Shown one piece after another: positions 7,161-14,431 of a DNA stretch of 26,387 nucleotides. The first letter of the stretch is position 1. Each line of letters begins with the position of its first letter. Where the stretch lies: NCBI GenBank assembly GCA_001321835.1, contig JPUR01000200.1:1-26387 (forward strand), written 5' to 3'. The notes below the pieces were generated by a model. It ran no database searches and was not told where the DNA came from. It worked only from the letters and a program-made list of their open reading frames with translations. The position numbers and the translations under genes were made by a program. This DNA comes from Marinosulfonomonas sp. PRT-SC04. GTDB lineage: Bacteria; Pseudomonadota; Alphaproteobacteria; Rhodobacterales; Rhodobacteraceae.

Positions 7161-8623
7161 TGTGCGCCTCCTACAATTGGTAACAGGAAATCCCGAAGGT
7201 ACGGGGCGTAGAAAAACAGCCCCAGACAGCCGAACGCAGTGAGGGCAGGCGGCAGCCAGACCAACACAGGCGATTCAGCGATTTTAACGGGCTCATTGGT
7301 TTGCGAGGGCCAAAAGAAGCCCTTGCCAACGATGGATAATAAATAGGCCACGTTCAGTAATGAACTCAGCATCAGCACCGCGATCATCACCTGTTGGCCC
7401 GCATCTGCGGCCCCGACGATCAGCAGCCATTTGCTCCATGATCCGCCCAGCGGTGGCAGCCCGATGATCGACAACGCGCCGATCAAAAACGCGCCATAAG
7501 TGATCGGCATCAGCCGCCCCAGCCCGTTCATCTGGCTGATGTGGGTCTTGTGGGTGGCCACGTAAATTGATCCGGCGCACATGAACAGCGTGATTTTTCC
7601 CATCGCGTGCATGGCGATATGCATGCCGCCGCCAAGCGCGCCCATCGAGGTCGCCAGCGCCATGCCCAGCGTGATATAAGACAGCTGGCTGATGGTGGAA
7701 TAGGCCAGCCGTGCCTTCAGATTATCCTTGGTCATCGCGATGATCGAGGCGGCGATAATCGTGTAGGCCGCCAACCACATCAGCCATTCAGAGGCACCAG
7801 TTTCGGCCAGAAAATCAATGCCAAAGATGTAAATCCCGACCTTTAGCATGGTGAACACACCGGCCTTCACCACCGCCACCGCGTGCAGCAATGCACTGAC
7901 GGGCGTGGGCGCAACCATCGCGGCGGGCAGCCAGCGGTGGAACGGCATTAACGCCGCTTTGCCAATACCAAACGCATACAGCGCCAGCAACACGGCGACC
8001 ATCGGCCCCGCGATATGGCGGCGTAAAATGCCGCCTTGGGTGAAATCCAGCGTGCCGGTGATGGTGTAGGTCCAGACCACCGCGACCAGCAGCATGCCGA
8101 TTGAGGTGCCCATCAGAATGCCCAGATAGGTGCGCGCGCCTTTGACCGCTTCGGGGGTGCCCTTGTGGGCCACCAGCGGGTAGGTCGACAGGGTTAACAT
8201 TTCGTAAAACAGGAACAGCGTGAACATATTGGCGGAAAACGCCAGACCCATCACCGCGGCAATCGCCAGCGAAAAACTGGCAAAGAACCGTGCGTGATTG
8301 TCCTCGTTGTTGCCGCGCATATAGCCGACGCCGTAGATATGCGTCAGGATCCACAGACCCGACGCAATGATCGCGAACATCAGGCCCAATGGCTCGACGT
8401 TAAAGGCGATATCCAGACCGGGGAAAATGTTCAGCAGCACCAGCGGCTCGGTGGTGCCATTGCCAACATTGGTCAAGATCACCAGCACGGTGGCGAAGGT
8501 CGCGAACGCCGCGCCCAGCGTCATGCCATCGCGCAGATTGGCGTGGTTGCGCAGCAGCAGATTGCCCACGGCAGCCGCCGCAGGGATAATCATGGTGAGC
8601 AGGATTGCGGTATTAGTGTCCAA
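7157..8623 (-). CDS. Second MrpD/NuoN-like antiporter subunit
   Basis: Polytopic PF00361 protein, about 488 residues. Numbering from the upstream ATG at 8650 (subtract 9 for the TTG start), the conserved channel residues are Glu150 (LFYEMLTLSTYPLV), Lys231 (GIGKAALMPFHRWLP), His256 and Lys262 (LLHAVAVVKAG), and a later HAMGKITLFMCAG. MAPTPVSALLHA-like signature (VAPTPVSALLHAVAVVKAG) is typical of complex I-type antiporter subunits. The start is likely the TTG at 8621-8623, which has GGGGAG 7 nt upstream and gives an 11-nt overlap with the preceding gene; the ATG at 8648-8650 has no clear ribosome site. It differs clearly from its upstream neighbour, so it is a paralogous subunit and not a recent duplication. 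Confidence 0.87.
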   Translation of the reverse strand: MDTNTAILLTMIIPAAAAVGNLLLRNHANLRDGMTLGAAFATFATVLVILTNVGNGTTEPLVLLNIFPGLDIAFNVEPLGLMFAIIASGLWILTHIYGVGYMRGNNEDNHARFFASFSLAIAAVMGLAFSANMFTLFLFYEMLTLSTYPLVAHKGTPEAVKGARTYLGILMGTSIGMLLVAVVWTYTITGTLDFTQGGILRRHIAGPMVAVLLALYAFGIGKAALMPFHRWLPAAMVAPTPVSALLHAVAVVKAGVFTMLKVGIYIFGIDFLAETGASEWLMWLAAYTIIAASIIAMTKDNLKARLAYSTISQLSYITLGMALATSMGALGGGMHIAMHAMGKITLFMCAGSIYVATHKTHISQMNGLGRLMPITYGAFLIGALSIIGLPPLGGSWSKWLLIVGAADAGQQVMIAVLMLSSLLNVAYLLSIVGKGFFWPSQTNEPVKIAESPVLVWLPPALTAFGCLGLFFYAPYLRDFLLPIVGGAQ

Positions 8624-10148
8624 CGGATGTCTCCCCGATCGCAAAGCCATTCAACAGCCCATCCGCCGCCGCCCGCGCCGCACTCATCGTCAGCTCAGTG
8701 TCCAGCCCAAACCAGATCGTTGAGCCAGCCATGATCCAGATCGGGATCAGCATCGACAGTGGTGCTTCGCGGCGCCTCGGATCGGCGGGCGCTGTCATAT
8801 ACAGCACCTCAACCATCCGCCAAACATAGATAATCGACAGCAAACTTGACGCCACAATCGCCAGCGCAATCGGCCACCAGCCCAGCTCAAGTGCGGCCTG
8901 CACCAACACCCATTTGCTGATAAATCCAGCCGTGCCCGGCACTCCGATCAGCGACAAACCGGCGATCACCATCGCAAAACTGGTCCAAGGCATCACTTTG
9001 CCCATGCCGTTGATCCGCACATAAAACGAGCTGCCGCTGCGCAGAACGATCGCGCCAACCCCCATGAACAGGGCGGCCTTGGTGATGCCGTGGTTGAATA
9101 AATGCACGATGGCAGCGCTTAATCCGGTGGTGGATAGCAGTGAAATCCCCAGTAAAATATAGCCGATTTGCGCGATGCTGGAATAGGCCAACATGCGTTT
9201 TAGATCAGACTGGAACACCGCAATCAAGGATGCCGCGAACATCGCTACCAGTGCCAGCGGCATCATGATCCAGCGCAACGCATGCATTTCAAACAGAAAT
9301 TCTGGCTGAAACACCGAGAACATGAACCGCAGCAACACATAGATCGCCACCTTGGTTGCGGTGGCGGCCAGAAACGATGTCACAGCAGAGGGCGCGTAGG
9401 TATAGGCGTTGGGCAGCCACAGGTGCAGCGGATAAATCGCCACCTTCAGGCCGATCCCGACGAGGATAAACGCAAATGCCGTTTCAATGGTGCGGTCGGC
9501 GCCGTGCTTTGAAATATGCGCGGCGATGTCGGCCATATTCAGGGTGCCGGTGCCCGCGTATAAAAAGCCGATGCCGATGACGAAGAAGGTGGCGCCAATG
9601 GTGCCCATGATCAGGTAATCATAAGCGGCGGTCAACGCGCGTTTGTCGGCTTTGGCCCCCATCGCCACCAGCACATAGGTCGACAATGAGCTGATCTCGA
9701 GGAACACAAACACGTTGAACGCATCGCCGGTGGCGACCACGCCCAAAAGCCCGGTTAGACACAGCAGATACATCGAATAAAACAGCGTGTGATGGCGTTC
9801 GGGGATTTCAGATTGGATGCTTCGCACTGCATAGGGCAGCACGATGGTGCCGATGGCCGACACCAGCAACAGCACAAACGCATTGGCCGCATCGATCCGG
9901 TATTCGATCCCCAAAGGTGGGGCCCAGCCGCCGAGATGATAGGAAATCACCCCGCCATCCAACACCTGTAACAACAGCTTGATCGCAATCAAAAATGCGG
10001 TCAGGCTGGCGGTAAATGCAATCGGCCAGGCCAAACGCCGTGACCCAAGCAGCACAATCAAAGGCGCCGCTAGAAATGGCACCAACACCACCAAAACCGG
10101 CAGATGATCCATCAGATTTCGCGCCACATGGATGTGTTCAGTCGCCAT
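8613..10148 (-). CDS. mnhD: Monovalent cation/H+ antiporter subunit D (MrpD/MnhD)
   Basis: Polytopic PF00361 protein of 511 residues, the normal MrpD length. Seen: Glu151 (FVFLEISSLSTYVLVAMG), Lys235 (GIGLKVAIYPLHLWLPNAY), Lys266 (AATATKVAIY), His349/His353/Lys357 (HLFNHGITKAALFMG) and Lys412 (FISKW), the set of charged residues that relays protons in this family. The HLWLPNAYTYAPSAVTSFLA block is characteristic of MrpD. Start ATG overlaps the mnhC stop by 1 nt (TGATG), the same coupling used across the operon. It should be one of the ion-translocating subunits; sodium or potassium specificity cannot be read from sequence. Confidence 0.92.
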   Translation of the reverse strand: MATEHIHVARNLMDHLPVLVVLVPFLAAPLIVLLGSRRLAWPIAFTASLTAFLIAIKLLLQVLDGGVISYHLGGWAPPLGIEYRIDAANAFVLLLVSAIGTIVLPYAVRSIQSEIPERHHTLFYSMYLLCLTGLLGVVATGDAFNVFVFLEISSLSTYVLVAMGAKADKRALTAAYDYLIMGTIGATFFVIGIGFLYAGTGTLNMADIAAHISKHGADRTIETAFAFILVGIGLKVAIYPLHLWLPNAYTYAPSAVTSFLAATATKVAIYVLLRFMFSVFQPEFLFEMHALRWIMMPLALVAMFAASLIAVFQSDLKRMLAYSSIAQIGYILLGISLLSTTGLSAAIVHLFNHGITKAALFMGVGAIVLRSGSSFYVRINGMGKVMPWTSFAMVIAGLSLIGVPGTAGFISKWVLVQAALELGWWPIALAIVASSLLSIIYVWRMVEVLYMTAPADPRRREAPLSMLIPIWIMAGSTIWFGLDTELTMSAARAAADGLLNGFAIGETSVGH

Positions 10149-10576
10149 CAGGCGCGCCCTCCCATGTCTTCACCCAGTACCTTGTTCTCAACGTGAACAA
10201 GCTGGGTTTCAATCGCCAGAATTTCATCTTCCTCGATGGTGTCATACTCCTCGCGGATGCGCACAATCAGCGCCAAACCTAGCGACGTGGTGGCAATCCC
10301 AACCACAATCGCGGTCAGGATCAACACATGCGGCAGCGGGTTGGAATAGGCCACAGCGGGGTCAATCTGCATATCCACCGGAAAGATAGGTGCTGTGCCG
10401 CCAGTCACCTTGCCAATTGAAATATAGAACATGAAAACCGCGGTTTGAAACAGGTTCAAGCCGACGATTTTCTTGATCAGATTGCCCTTGGCCACCACGA
10501 TATACAGACCGGTCATCATCAAAACCGTGAACAGCCAATAATTCATATGGCCAAGGATGAACTCAATATCCAGCAT
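10148..10576 (-). CDS. mnhC: Monovalent cation/H+ antiporter subunit C (MrpC/MnhC, NuoK-like)
   Basis: Small three-span NuoK-like protein, about 142 residues: spans near NYWLFTVLMMTGLYIVV, KIVGLNLFQTAVFMFYISIG and NPLPHVLILTAIVVGIATTSLGLALIV (the NPLPHxLxLTAIVVG motif is diagnostic for MrpC). The acidic C-terminal tail (REEYDTIEEDEILAIETQLV) is longer than in many MrpC proteins. The ATG at 10574-10576 is preferred because GAGGA lies 6 nt upstream and it overlaps the mnhB stop by 1 nt (TGATG); the ATG two codons earlier sits directly against the GAGGA. Confidence 0.9.
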   Translation of the reverse strand: MLDIEFILGHMNYWLFTVLMMTGLYIVVAKGNLIKKIVGLNLFQTAVFMFYISIGKVTGGTAPIFPVDMQIDPAVAYSNPLPHVLILTAIVVGIATTSLGLALIVRIREEYDTIEEDEILAIETQLVHVENKVLGEDMGGRA

Positions 10577-11016
10577 CACCATTCCTCGTCGCTAATCGCA
10601 GGACGGCGCATCGCAAAGGCGTAATAAATCGACACCATCACGCCTGTTACCGTGACCAAAACACCAAATTCGACCGCCAGAATACCCCAGTGCTGCCCGT
10701 GCGACGGATGATGCGGCGCAAAGGCTGCATAGTCCAGAAAGTCATAGCCCAAAAATAGGCTGGCAACGCCGGTGCCCGCATAGATCAACACGCCAAGCGC
10801 CATTAACTTATGCACCAGCCAGAGCGGAAACACGCTCTGCGCGGCCTCAAGCCCAAAGACGATGCCATAAAGAATAAACGCCACCGCCATAATGACGCCG
10901 GCCTGAAACCCACCACCGGGCGAAAAATCGCCGTGGAATTGCACATACAGCGCAAACAGGATGATCGGGCCGATCAACAGCTTTGTGGTCACCCGCAAGA
11001 TCAGATGGTGGCGCAT
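10576..11016 (-). CDS. mnhB: Monovalent cation/H+ antiporter subunit B (MrpB/MnhB)
   Basis: 146-residue four-span protein with the MnhB-domain motif HGDFSPGGGFQAG in the first third (about 28-40) and a C-terminal EFGVLVTVTGVMVSIYY span, both typical of PF04039. It belongs to the membrane core that packs with MrpC and the MbhD/E domains. Its ATG shares one base with the upstream stop (TGATG at 11014-11018). Normal length. Confidence 0.92.
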   Translation of the reverse strand: MRHHLILRVTTKLLIGPIILFALYVQFHGDFSPGGGFQAGVIMAVAFILYGIVFGLEAAQSVFPLWLVHKLMALGVLIYAGTGVASLFLGYDFLDYAAFAPHHPSHGQHWGILAVEFGVLVTVTGVMVSIYYAFAMRRPAISDEEW

Positions 11017-11582
11017 CAGCTGGTCTCTTTCTTGTCGTCTTTGCCGCGGCGTTTGCGTCGCCGCAAACCGGACAACAACATCAAAACGCCAGCGCCCGCC
11101 GTGAACACCACAGCGGTTTCGCCCATGGTGTCAAAGCCACGATAGCTGGCCAAAATAACGGTGACCACATTTGGAATGTCGATGTCTGTGGGGCTCTCGG
11201 CCATGTATCTTGCGGCGACGCCAACCTGTGCAGGGGCGTTCGGATCGCCAAAATTTGGCATATCCAGCGTGCCGTAAATAATTGCAGCACCCGTGATGGT
11301 GACCACGATCAACGGGATCAGTGGCGAGCGGGTCGCAGGCTTCTCGATCCGCGAAGTTAGGGTCAGGGTCGACAGCATCAAAATCGTCGAAATCCCAGCT
11401 CCAACAGCGGCCTCGGTGAAGGCCACATCGACCGCATCAAGGGTGACAAACAACATGGCGGACAGCAGGCTGAACACTCCGGCCATCATGGTCACACCAA
11501 ACAAACGGCGCATGCGGGTGATGGCAACAGCGGTGGCCACCAGCATCAAAAACAGCGCCAAATTGATGAAGGTCTCAAGCAT
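11016..11582 (-). CDS. MbhD/MbhE (DUF4040) domain protein, equals the C-terminal part of MrpA
   Basis: 188-residue membrane protein. Residues 1-80 match the MbhD/DUF4040 domain (FGVTMMAGVFSLLSAMLFVTLDAVDVAFTEAAVGAG, with the conserved Asp and Glu in mid-membrane). Residues 90-175 match MbhE (LPNFGD-like TLDMPNFGDPNAP, then NVVTVILASYRGFDTMGET). In standard Mrp operons these two domains form the C-terminus of MrpA, fused to a NuoL-like N-terminal part; here they are a stand-alone gene, and the NuoL-like part is represented by other genes of the operon. The C-terminal tail is highly basic (RRRKRRGKDDKK). Starts inside the mnhG stop (ATGCTTGA overlap). Confidence 0.85.
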   Translation of the reverse strand: MLETFINLALFLMLVATAVAITRMRRLFGVTMMAGVFSLLSAMLFVTLDAVDVAFTEAAVGAGISTILMLSTLTLTSRIEKPATRSPLIPLIVVTITGAAIIYGTLDMPNFGDPNAPAQVGVAARYMAESPTDIDIPNVVTVILASYRGFDTMGETAVVFTAGAGVLMLLSGLRRRKRRGKDDKKETS

Positions 11583-11943
11583 TGTCAGCCCCCTCAGATG
11601 TCAGCGGGGTCGGCTCGTCGCCAACCAGCCCGTCGCCTTCATGCGGGCGCAACCCCGTGACCAGCGCTGCATTGGCAATCGCGTGGGTTGAGGTTGGGCC
11701 GGTGATGAACAGGAACACGCCGATGACCAGCAATTTGACAGTGATCAAGGTTGGTCCAGCCTGCAAACACATACCCGCCAGCAGCAGGATCATGCCCGCA
11801 GAATCGGTGATCGAGGCGGCGTGCAGCCGTGACCAGAAATCCGGAAACCGCAGGGTGCCAACCGCACCGATAATGACAAATGCAGACCCTGAAACAATCA
11901 GGATCCAGCTCAATATTTCTATGATCACCGCAAATGCACTCAT
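11575..11943 (-). CDS. mnhG: Monovalent cation/H+ antiporter subunit G (MrpG/MnhG)
   Basis: 122-residue three-span protein with the PhaG/MnhG signature GAVGTLRFPDFWSRLHAASITD (about 26-47) and a final TVKLLVIGVFLFITGPTSTHAIANAA span. C-terminal hydrophilic tail of about 25 residues. ATGA overlap with mnhF (11940-11943). Supports assembly or ion access in the Mrp complex; the exact role of MrpG is not well defined in the family. Confidence 0.92.
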   Translation of the reverse strand: MSAFAVIIEILSWILIVSGSAFVIIGAVGTLRFPDFWSRLHAASITDSAGMILLLAGMCLQAGPTLITVKLLVIGVFLFITGPTSTHAIANAALVTGLRPHEGDGLVGDEPTPLTSEGADNA

Positions 11944-12233
11944 TTGCCGATCTCCTGGTCGGTTGGCATCTGGTGAATGTCGCCAATGGCGCGGTAGCGG
12001 AAGTATTTCAAAATCGCGATGGTGCCGACGAAATTGATCAGTGCATACAGCAGCGCAATGTCCAAAAACTCAGGCCGACCTGTCAAAAAACCCAGCACCC
12101 CGATGAACAGCACCGTGTGGGTGCCAAACGAGTTAACCGCCAACACGCGGTCATACAATGTCGGCCCCGCATAGAGCCGCACCAGCACCAGTATCATGGC
12201 GATAAACAGCGAGAAAATAGCGATGACGAACAT
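11940..12233 (-). CDS. mnhF: Monovalent cation/H+ antiporter subunit F (MrpF/MnhF)
   Basis: 97-residue three-span protein with the MrpF motif LVRLYAGPTLYDRVLAVNS (about 18-36; conserved Asp in GPxxxDR) and FLDIALLYALINFVGTIAI (about 57-75). In Mrp structures MrpF lies beside MrpE and is implicated in sodium passage. The ATG at 12231-12233 shares one base with the mnhE stop (TGATG); a TTG one codon earlier is also in frame. Normal length. Confidence 0.92.
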   Translation of the reverse strand: MFVIAIFSLFIAMILVLVRLYAGPTLYDRVLAVNSFGTHTVLFIGVLGFLTGRPEFLDIALLYALINFVGTIAILKYFRYRAIGDIHQMPTDQEIGK

Positions 12234-12712
12234 CAAGCAGCTCCCGTTTCACAGGCGGTGATACGGGCATCCATATCGGCAATCGCCGCTGGATCATCAT
12301 CGCTGTAAGACACCGCATGCATCAAAAACTGGCCATCCTCGGTTTCGACCGTAATGGTGCCGGGCGTCAGGGTGATCGAGTTGGCAAAAATCACCTGCGC
12401 CAGATCGGATTTCTGACTGTAAGGCACGGTGAACAGGTGCTGACGGATGTTCATGTTGCGCGACAGGATGGTCTTGGTCACGGCCCAGTTGGCCCGCGCA
12501 ATCTCGATCATCAACCAGATCATATATTTACCGAACCGGATCGGCGACAAATGCATGCCGATCCGATCGCCGTCCACCATGTTCATCCGGCGCAGGATGA
12601 ACAAAACCAACAGTGATGATGCAAAACCAAGGCCGATGACCAGCGTGGTGTAAATGCCTGACAGCAACAGCCACAGGGCAAAAAGTGCGATCAGTATGAC
12701 TATGTTGCGCAT
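12233..12712 (-). CDS. mnhE: Monovalent cation/H+ antiporter subunit E (MrpE/MnhE), first gene of operon
   Basis: 159-residue protein: two or three membrane spans in residues 1-75, then a cytoplasmic ferredoxin-like domain containing ANSITLTPGTITVE, the diagnostic MrpE block. The ATG at 12710-12712 is chosen because MRNIVILIALFALWLLLSG matches the family N-terminus and GGGGGGGCC precedes it; an upstream in-frame extension would overlap the permease gene and encode a non-membrane stretch rich in Cys and Pro. The operon promoter should be in the 88-nt gap upstream (12713-12800), which carries an inverted repeat. Confidence 0.9.
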   Translation of the reverse strand: MRNIVILIALFALWLLLSGIYTTLVIGLGFASSLLVLFILRRMNMVDGDRIGMHLSPIRFGKYMIWLMIEIARANWAVTKTILSRNMNIRQHLFTVPYSQKSDLAQVIFANSITLTPGTITVETEDGQFLMHAVSYSDDDPAAIADMDARITACETGAA

Positions 12713-12717
12713 TTTTG

Positions 12718-12793
12718 GCCCCCCCAGTTTTAGTATGGCCGCATAAACCGCAGCCAAGTGTGACCCTACAAATAGTATAGGTACTGGGGGGGC
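12718..12793. promoter_or_regulatory. 11-bp perfect inverted repeat bracketing the mnhE upstream gap
   Basis: GCCCCCCCAGT at 12718-12728 is the exact reverse complement of ACTGGGGGGGC at 12783-12793. The inner copy abuts the mnhE ribosome-binding site and start (12712) and the outer copy lies just after the permease stop (12801). Folded as minus-strand RNA, the arms would close a 54-nt loop and hide the G-rich ribosome site of mnhE. A TATACT element (minus strand, about 12776) near the outer arm could be a -10 box, but no convincing -35 goes with it. Function is inferred. Confidence 0.5.
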
Positions 12794-12800
12794 GCAATGC

Positions 12801-13859
12801 TCAGGCAGCGATATTCCACAACATTCCGGCAATAACCGCACCGCTCATGGCAATCGCGATGTAGGCGACGAACACCCGAGGCTGCACCAGCGCCCAAACC
12901 GCGATTGCGGCGGGGATACAACTGACGCCACCGGCGATCATGAATGACATCGCTGCGCCATTGCTCATGCCCTGTTGCAGCAACGCATCAACCAGCGGCA
13001 CCGCGGCATATCCGTTCAGATAGGCCGGCCCGCCAACCAATGCGCCCAGCAAAATTGGCTTGATCCCTTCGCCGCCCAAAACAGACGCAACCATTTCAGC
13101 CGGCACGTAATGGATCATCATTGCCTCGAACAAATAGGCCAGCAACAACCACTTGCCTAAGAACAGCGCATTCTCGATCACGGTGTCGGAAAACACCTTG
13201 CGCCGCGCCGTATCATGCCAGAATGCCCACTGTGGTTCGCCGGAAAATGTGGCGTCACCGCAGGCGCTGTCACAACAGCTCTCCGACGGTTTTGGACGCA
13301 GCGGATTGGCGAAAACCACGCTGTTGGCGAAGGCTTTGACCACAAAACCACCCAACAGGCCAATGCCGATGGCGGCCAGCATCTTGGCGATCGCGAAATC
13401 AAAACCCAGCGTGCCGGAGGTGATGAAAAACATCGCCGGATCCATCAATGGCGAGGCCAACCAAAACGCCATCACCGCCGACAATGGCGCACCAACCGCC
13501 AACATGGCGGCGATAAACGGGATCACTTCGCAAGAGCAAAACGGCGACAGCCCGCCCAGCAACGATGCCATCAGGATCATCCGCACTTCGCGGCCCTCAA
13601 AGGCTTTGGTCAAAATGGTTTCAGCACCTGACGCCTTAAGATAGCCAACCGCCAACACTGCGAAGGCGATGAAAATCCCGGTGTGCAGGATTGCTTGACC
13701 GGCAAATATCACGGTCGGCACCACTTGTGGTCTGTCGAAAATAGCCAACAAAACGGGGATCAGCAGAATGACCAATAAGGGCTTGTCGATGCGCTTCCAA
13801 AGCGGGGCACCGGGGTTTGGGTGGCTGGGGCTGGGGTGACTGTGGGCATGATCAGCCAT
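12801..13859 (-). CDS. Permease, ArsP_1 (DUF318) family, probable metalloid or metal efflux
   Basis: 352-residue polytopic protein of family PF03773. Seen: an N-terminal His-rich cytoplasmic segment (residues 4-14), the hallmark LSPFCSCEVIPF (104-115) whose cysteines are essential in ArsP, the mirrored second-half motif GGVSCIPAA, and a central hydrophilic loop with CCDSAC (195-200) that could bind metal. Family members with experimental data export trivalent organoarsenicals; others are linked to heavy metals. The start at 13859 lies in an 8-nt overlap with the arsR stop (ATGGCTGA) and has AAGGA 8 nt upstream; a GTG at 13895 would add 12 unlike residues. Co-transcribed with arsR, so it is likely induced by a thiol-reactive metal or metalloid. 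Substrate not decided. Confidence 0.85.
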   Translation of the reverse strand: MADHAHSHPSPSHPNPGAPLWKRIDKPLLVILLIPVLLAIFDRPQVVPTVIFAGQAILHTGIFIAFAVLAVGYLKASGAETILTKAFEGREVRMILMASLLGGLSPFCSCEVIPFIAAMLAVGAPLSAVMAFWLASPLMDPAMFFITSGTLGFDFAIAKMLAAIGIGLLGGFVVKAFANSVVFANPLRPKPSESCCDSACGDATFSGEPQWAFWHDTARRKVFSDTVIENALFLGKWLLLAYLFEAMMIHYVPAEMVASVLGGEGIKPILLGALVGGPAYLNGYAAVPLVDALLQQGMSNGAAMSFMIAGGVSCIPAAIAVWALVQPRVFVAYIAIAMSGAVIAGMLWNIAA

Positions 13860-14196
13860 GTTCGTGGTCCTTATGTGGGGTGACGCAATCGGCACAGCAT
13901 TCTGACATCAAAAACTTCGACAGCGCATAGATTTGGTCATAAGCAACAGCGGCGCAAATCACCGAGCGGCCTTGTTTGGTTTGTTGCACCAATCCGGCTT
14001 GGGTCAGGATCTTGACGTGATGGGTTAAGGTTGATCCGGTGATGCCGCAACGCTCACCCAATTCGCCAATCGGAATGCCCTCGCCACCGGCGCGCACCAG
14101 AATGCGCAACACCGAAAGGCGTTGCTCCGATCCAAGGGCTGCAAATGTCGACGCTGCTTGCTCGACGCGTAAGTCTGGGATGTGAGTTTTTTCCAT
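13852..14196 (-). CDS. arsR: ArsR-family metal/metalloid-sensing repressor
   Basis: 114-residue winged-helix regulator. Helix-turn-helix: IGELGERCGITGSTLTHHVKIL (about 43-64). Cys50 in the recognition region and a C-terminal cluster (Cys100, Cys101, Cys104, then His-rich HKDHEHG) are candidate sensing ligands; the ELCVCD motif of classical ArsR is absent. The family represses its own operon until metal binding releases it. It is the first gene of a two-gene operon with the ArsP-type permease and overlaps it by 8 nt. A palindrome (14199-14222) covers its start region, consistent with autoregulation. Confidence 0.88.
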   Translation of the reverse strand: MEKTHIPDLRVEQAASTFAALGSEQRLSVLRILVRAGGEGIPIGELGERCGITGSTLTHHVKILTQAGLVQQTKQGRSVICAAVAYDQIYALSKFLMSECCADCVTPHKDHEHG

Positions 14197-14198
14197 GA

Positions 14199-14222
14199 TT
14201 CGATATTACTAGGATTATCGAA
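14199..14222. promoter_or_regulatory. Putative ArsR operator
   Basis: TTCGATA (14199-14205) and TATCGAA (14216-14222) are perfect 7-bp inverted arms around a 10-bp centre that is itself partly symmetrical (ctag core). The palindrome begins 2 nt upstream of the arsR ATG (14194-14196). ATTCGATA-type half-sites are usual for ArsR-family operators. Being so close to the start, it implies a short 5' leader or repression by roadblock. Confidence 0.6.
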
Positions 14223-14431
14223 ATGAATGCAAGCGCCGATTTGCTCCCGATTTGCGGCAGAGGGTATTCTCAGAGAAAGCGGGGCAGAATATGAATTTTC
14301 AAAGCCTGATTGTGCCAATAAATCTATTCGCCTTGCCCCTACCGGTGTGGCGCAATACTGGCTGAACAGGACTAAATCGTGATTTATCGCCGACCTGATT
14401 TCGGCACTGCGCATATATAAAGAGGTGCTGT

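Noticed and set aside
4805..8650. DAB-type inorganic carbon accumulation complex (DabA/DabB)
   Set aside because: No DUF2309 DabA-like protein is present; the large proteins are all PF00361 membrane subunits within an Mrp-type gene order.
4805..10576. Respiratory complex I (nuo) genes
   Set aside because: The NuoL/N/K-like proteins occur with MrpB, MrpE, MrpF, MrpG and MbhD/E homologues and without any hydrophilic Nuo subunit.
12712..12841. N-terminal extension of mnhE back to 12841
   Set aside because: It would overlap the permease gene and encode a Cys/Pro-rich stretch unlike MrpE; the ATG at 12712 matches the family start.
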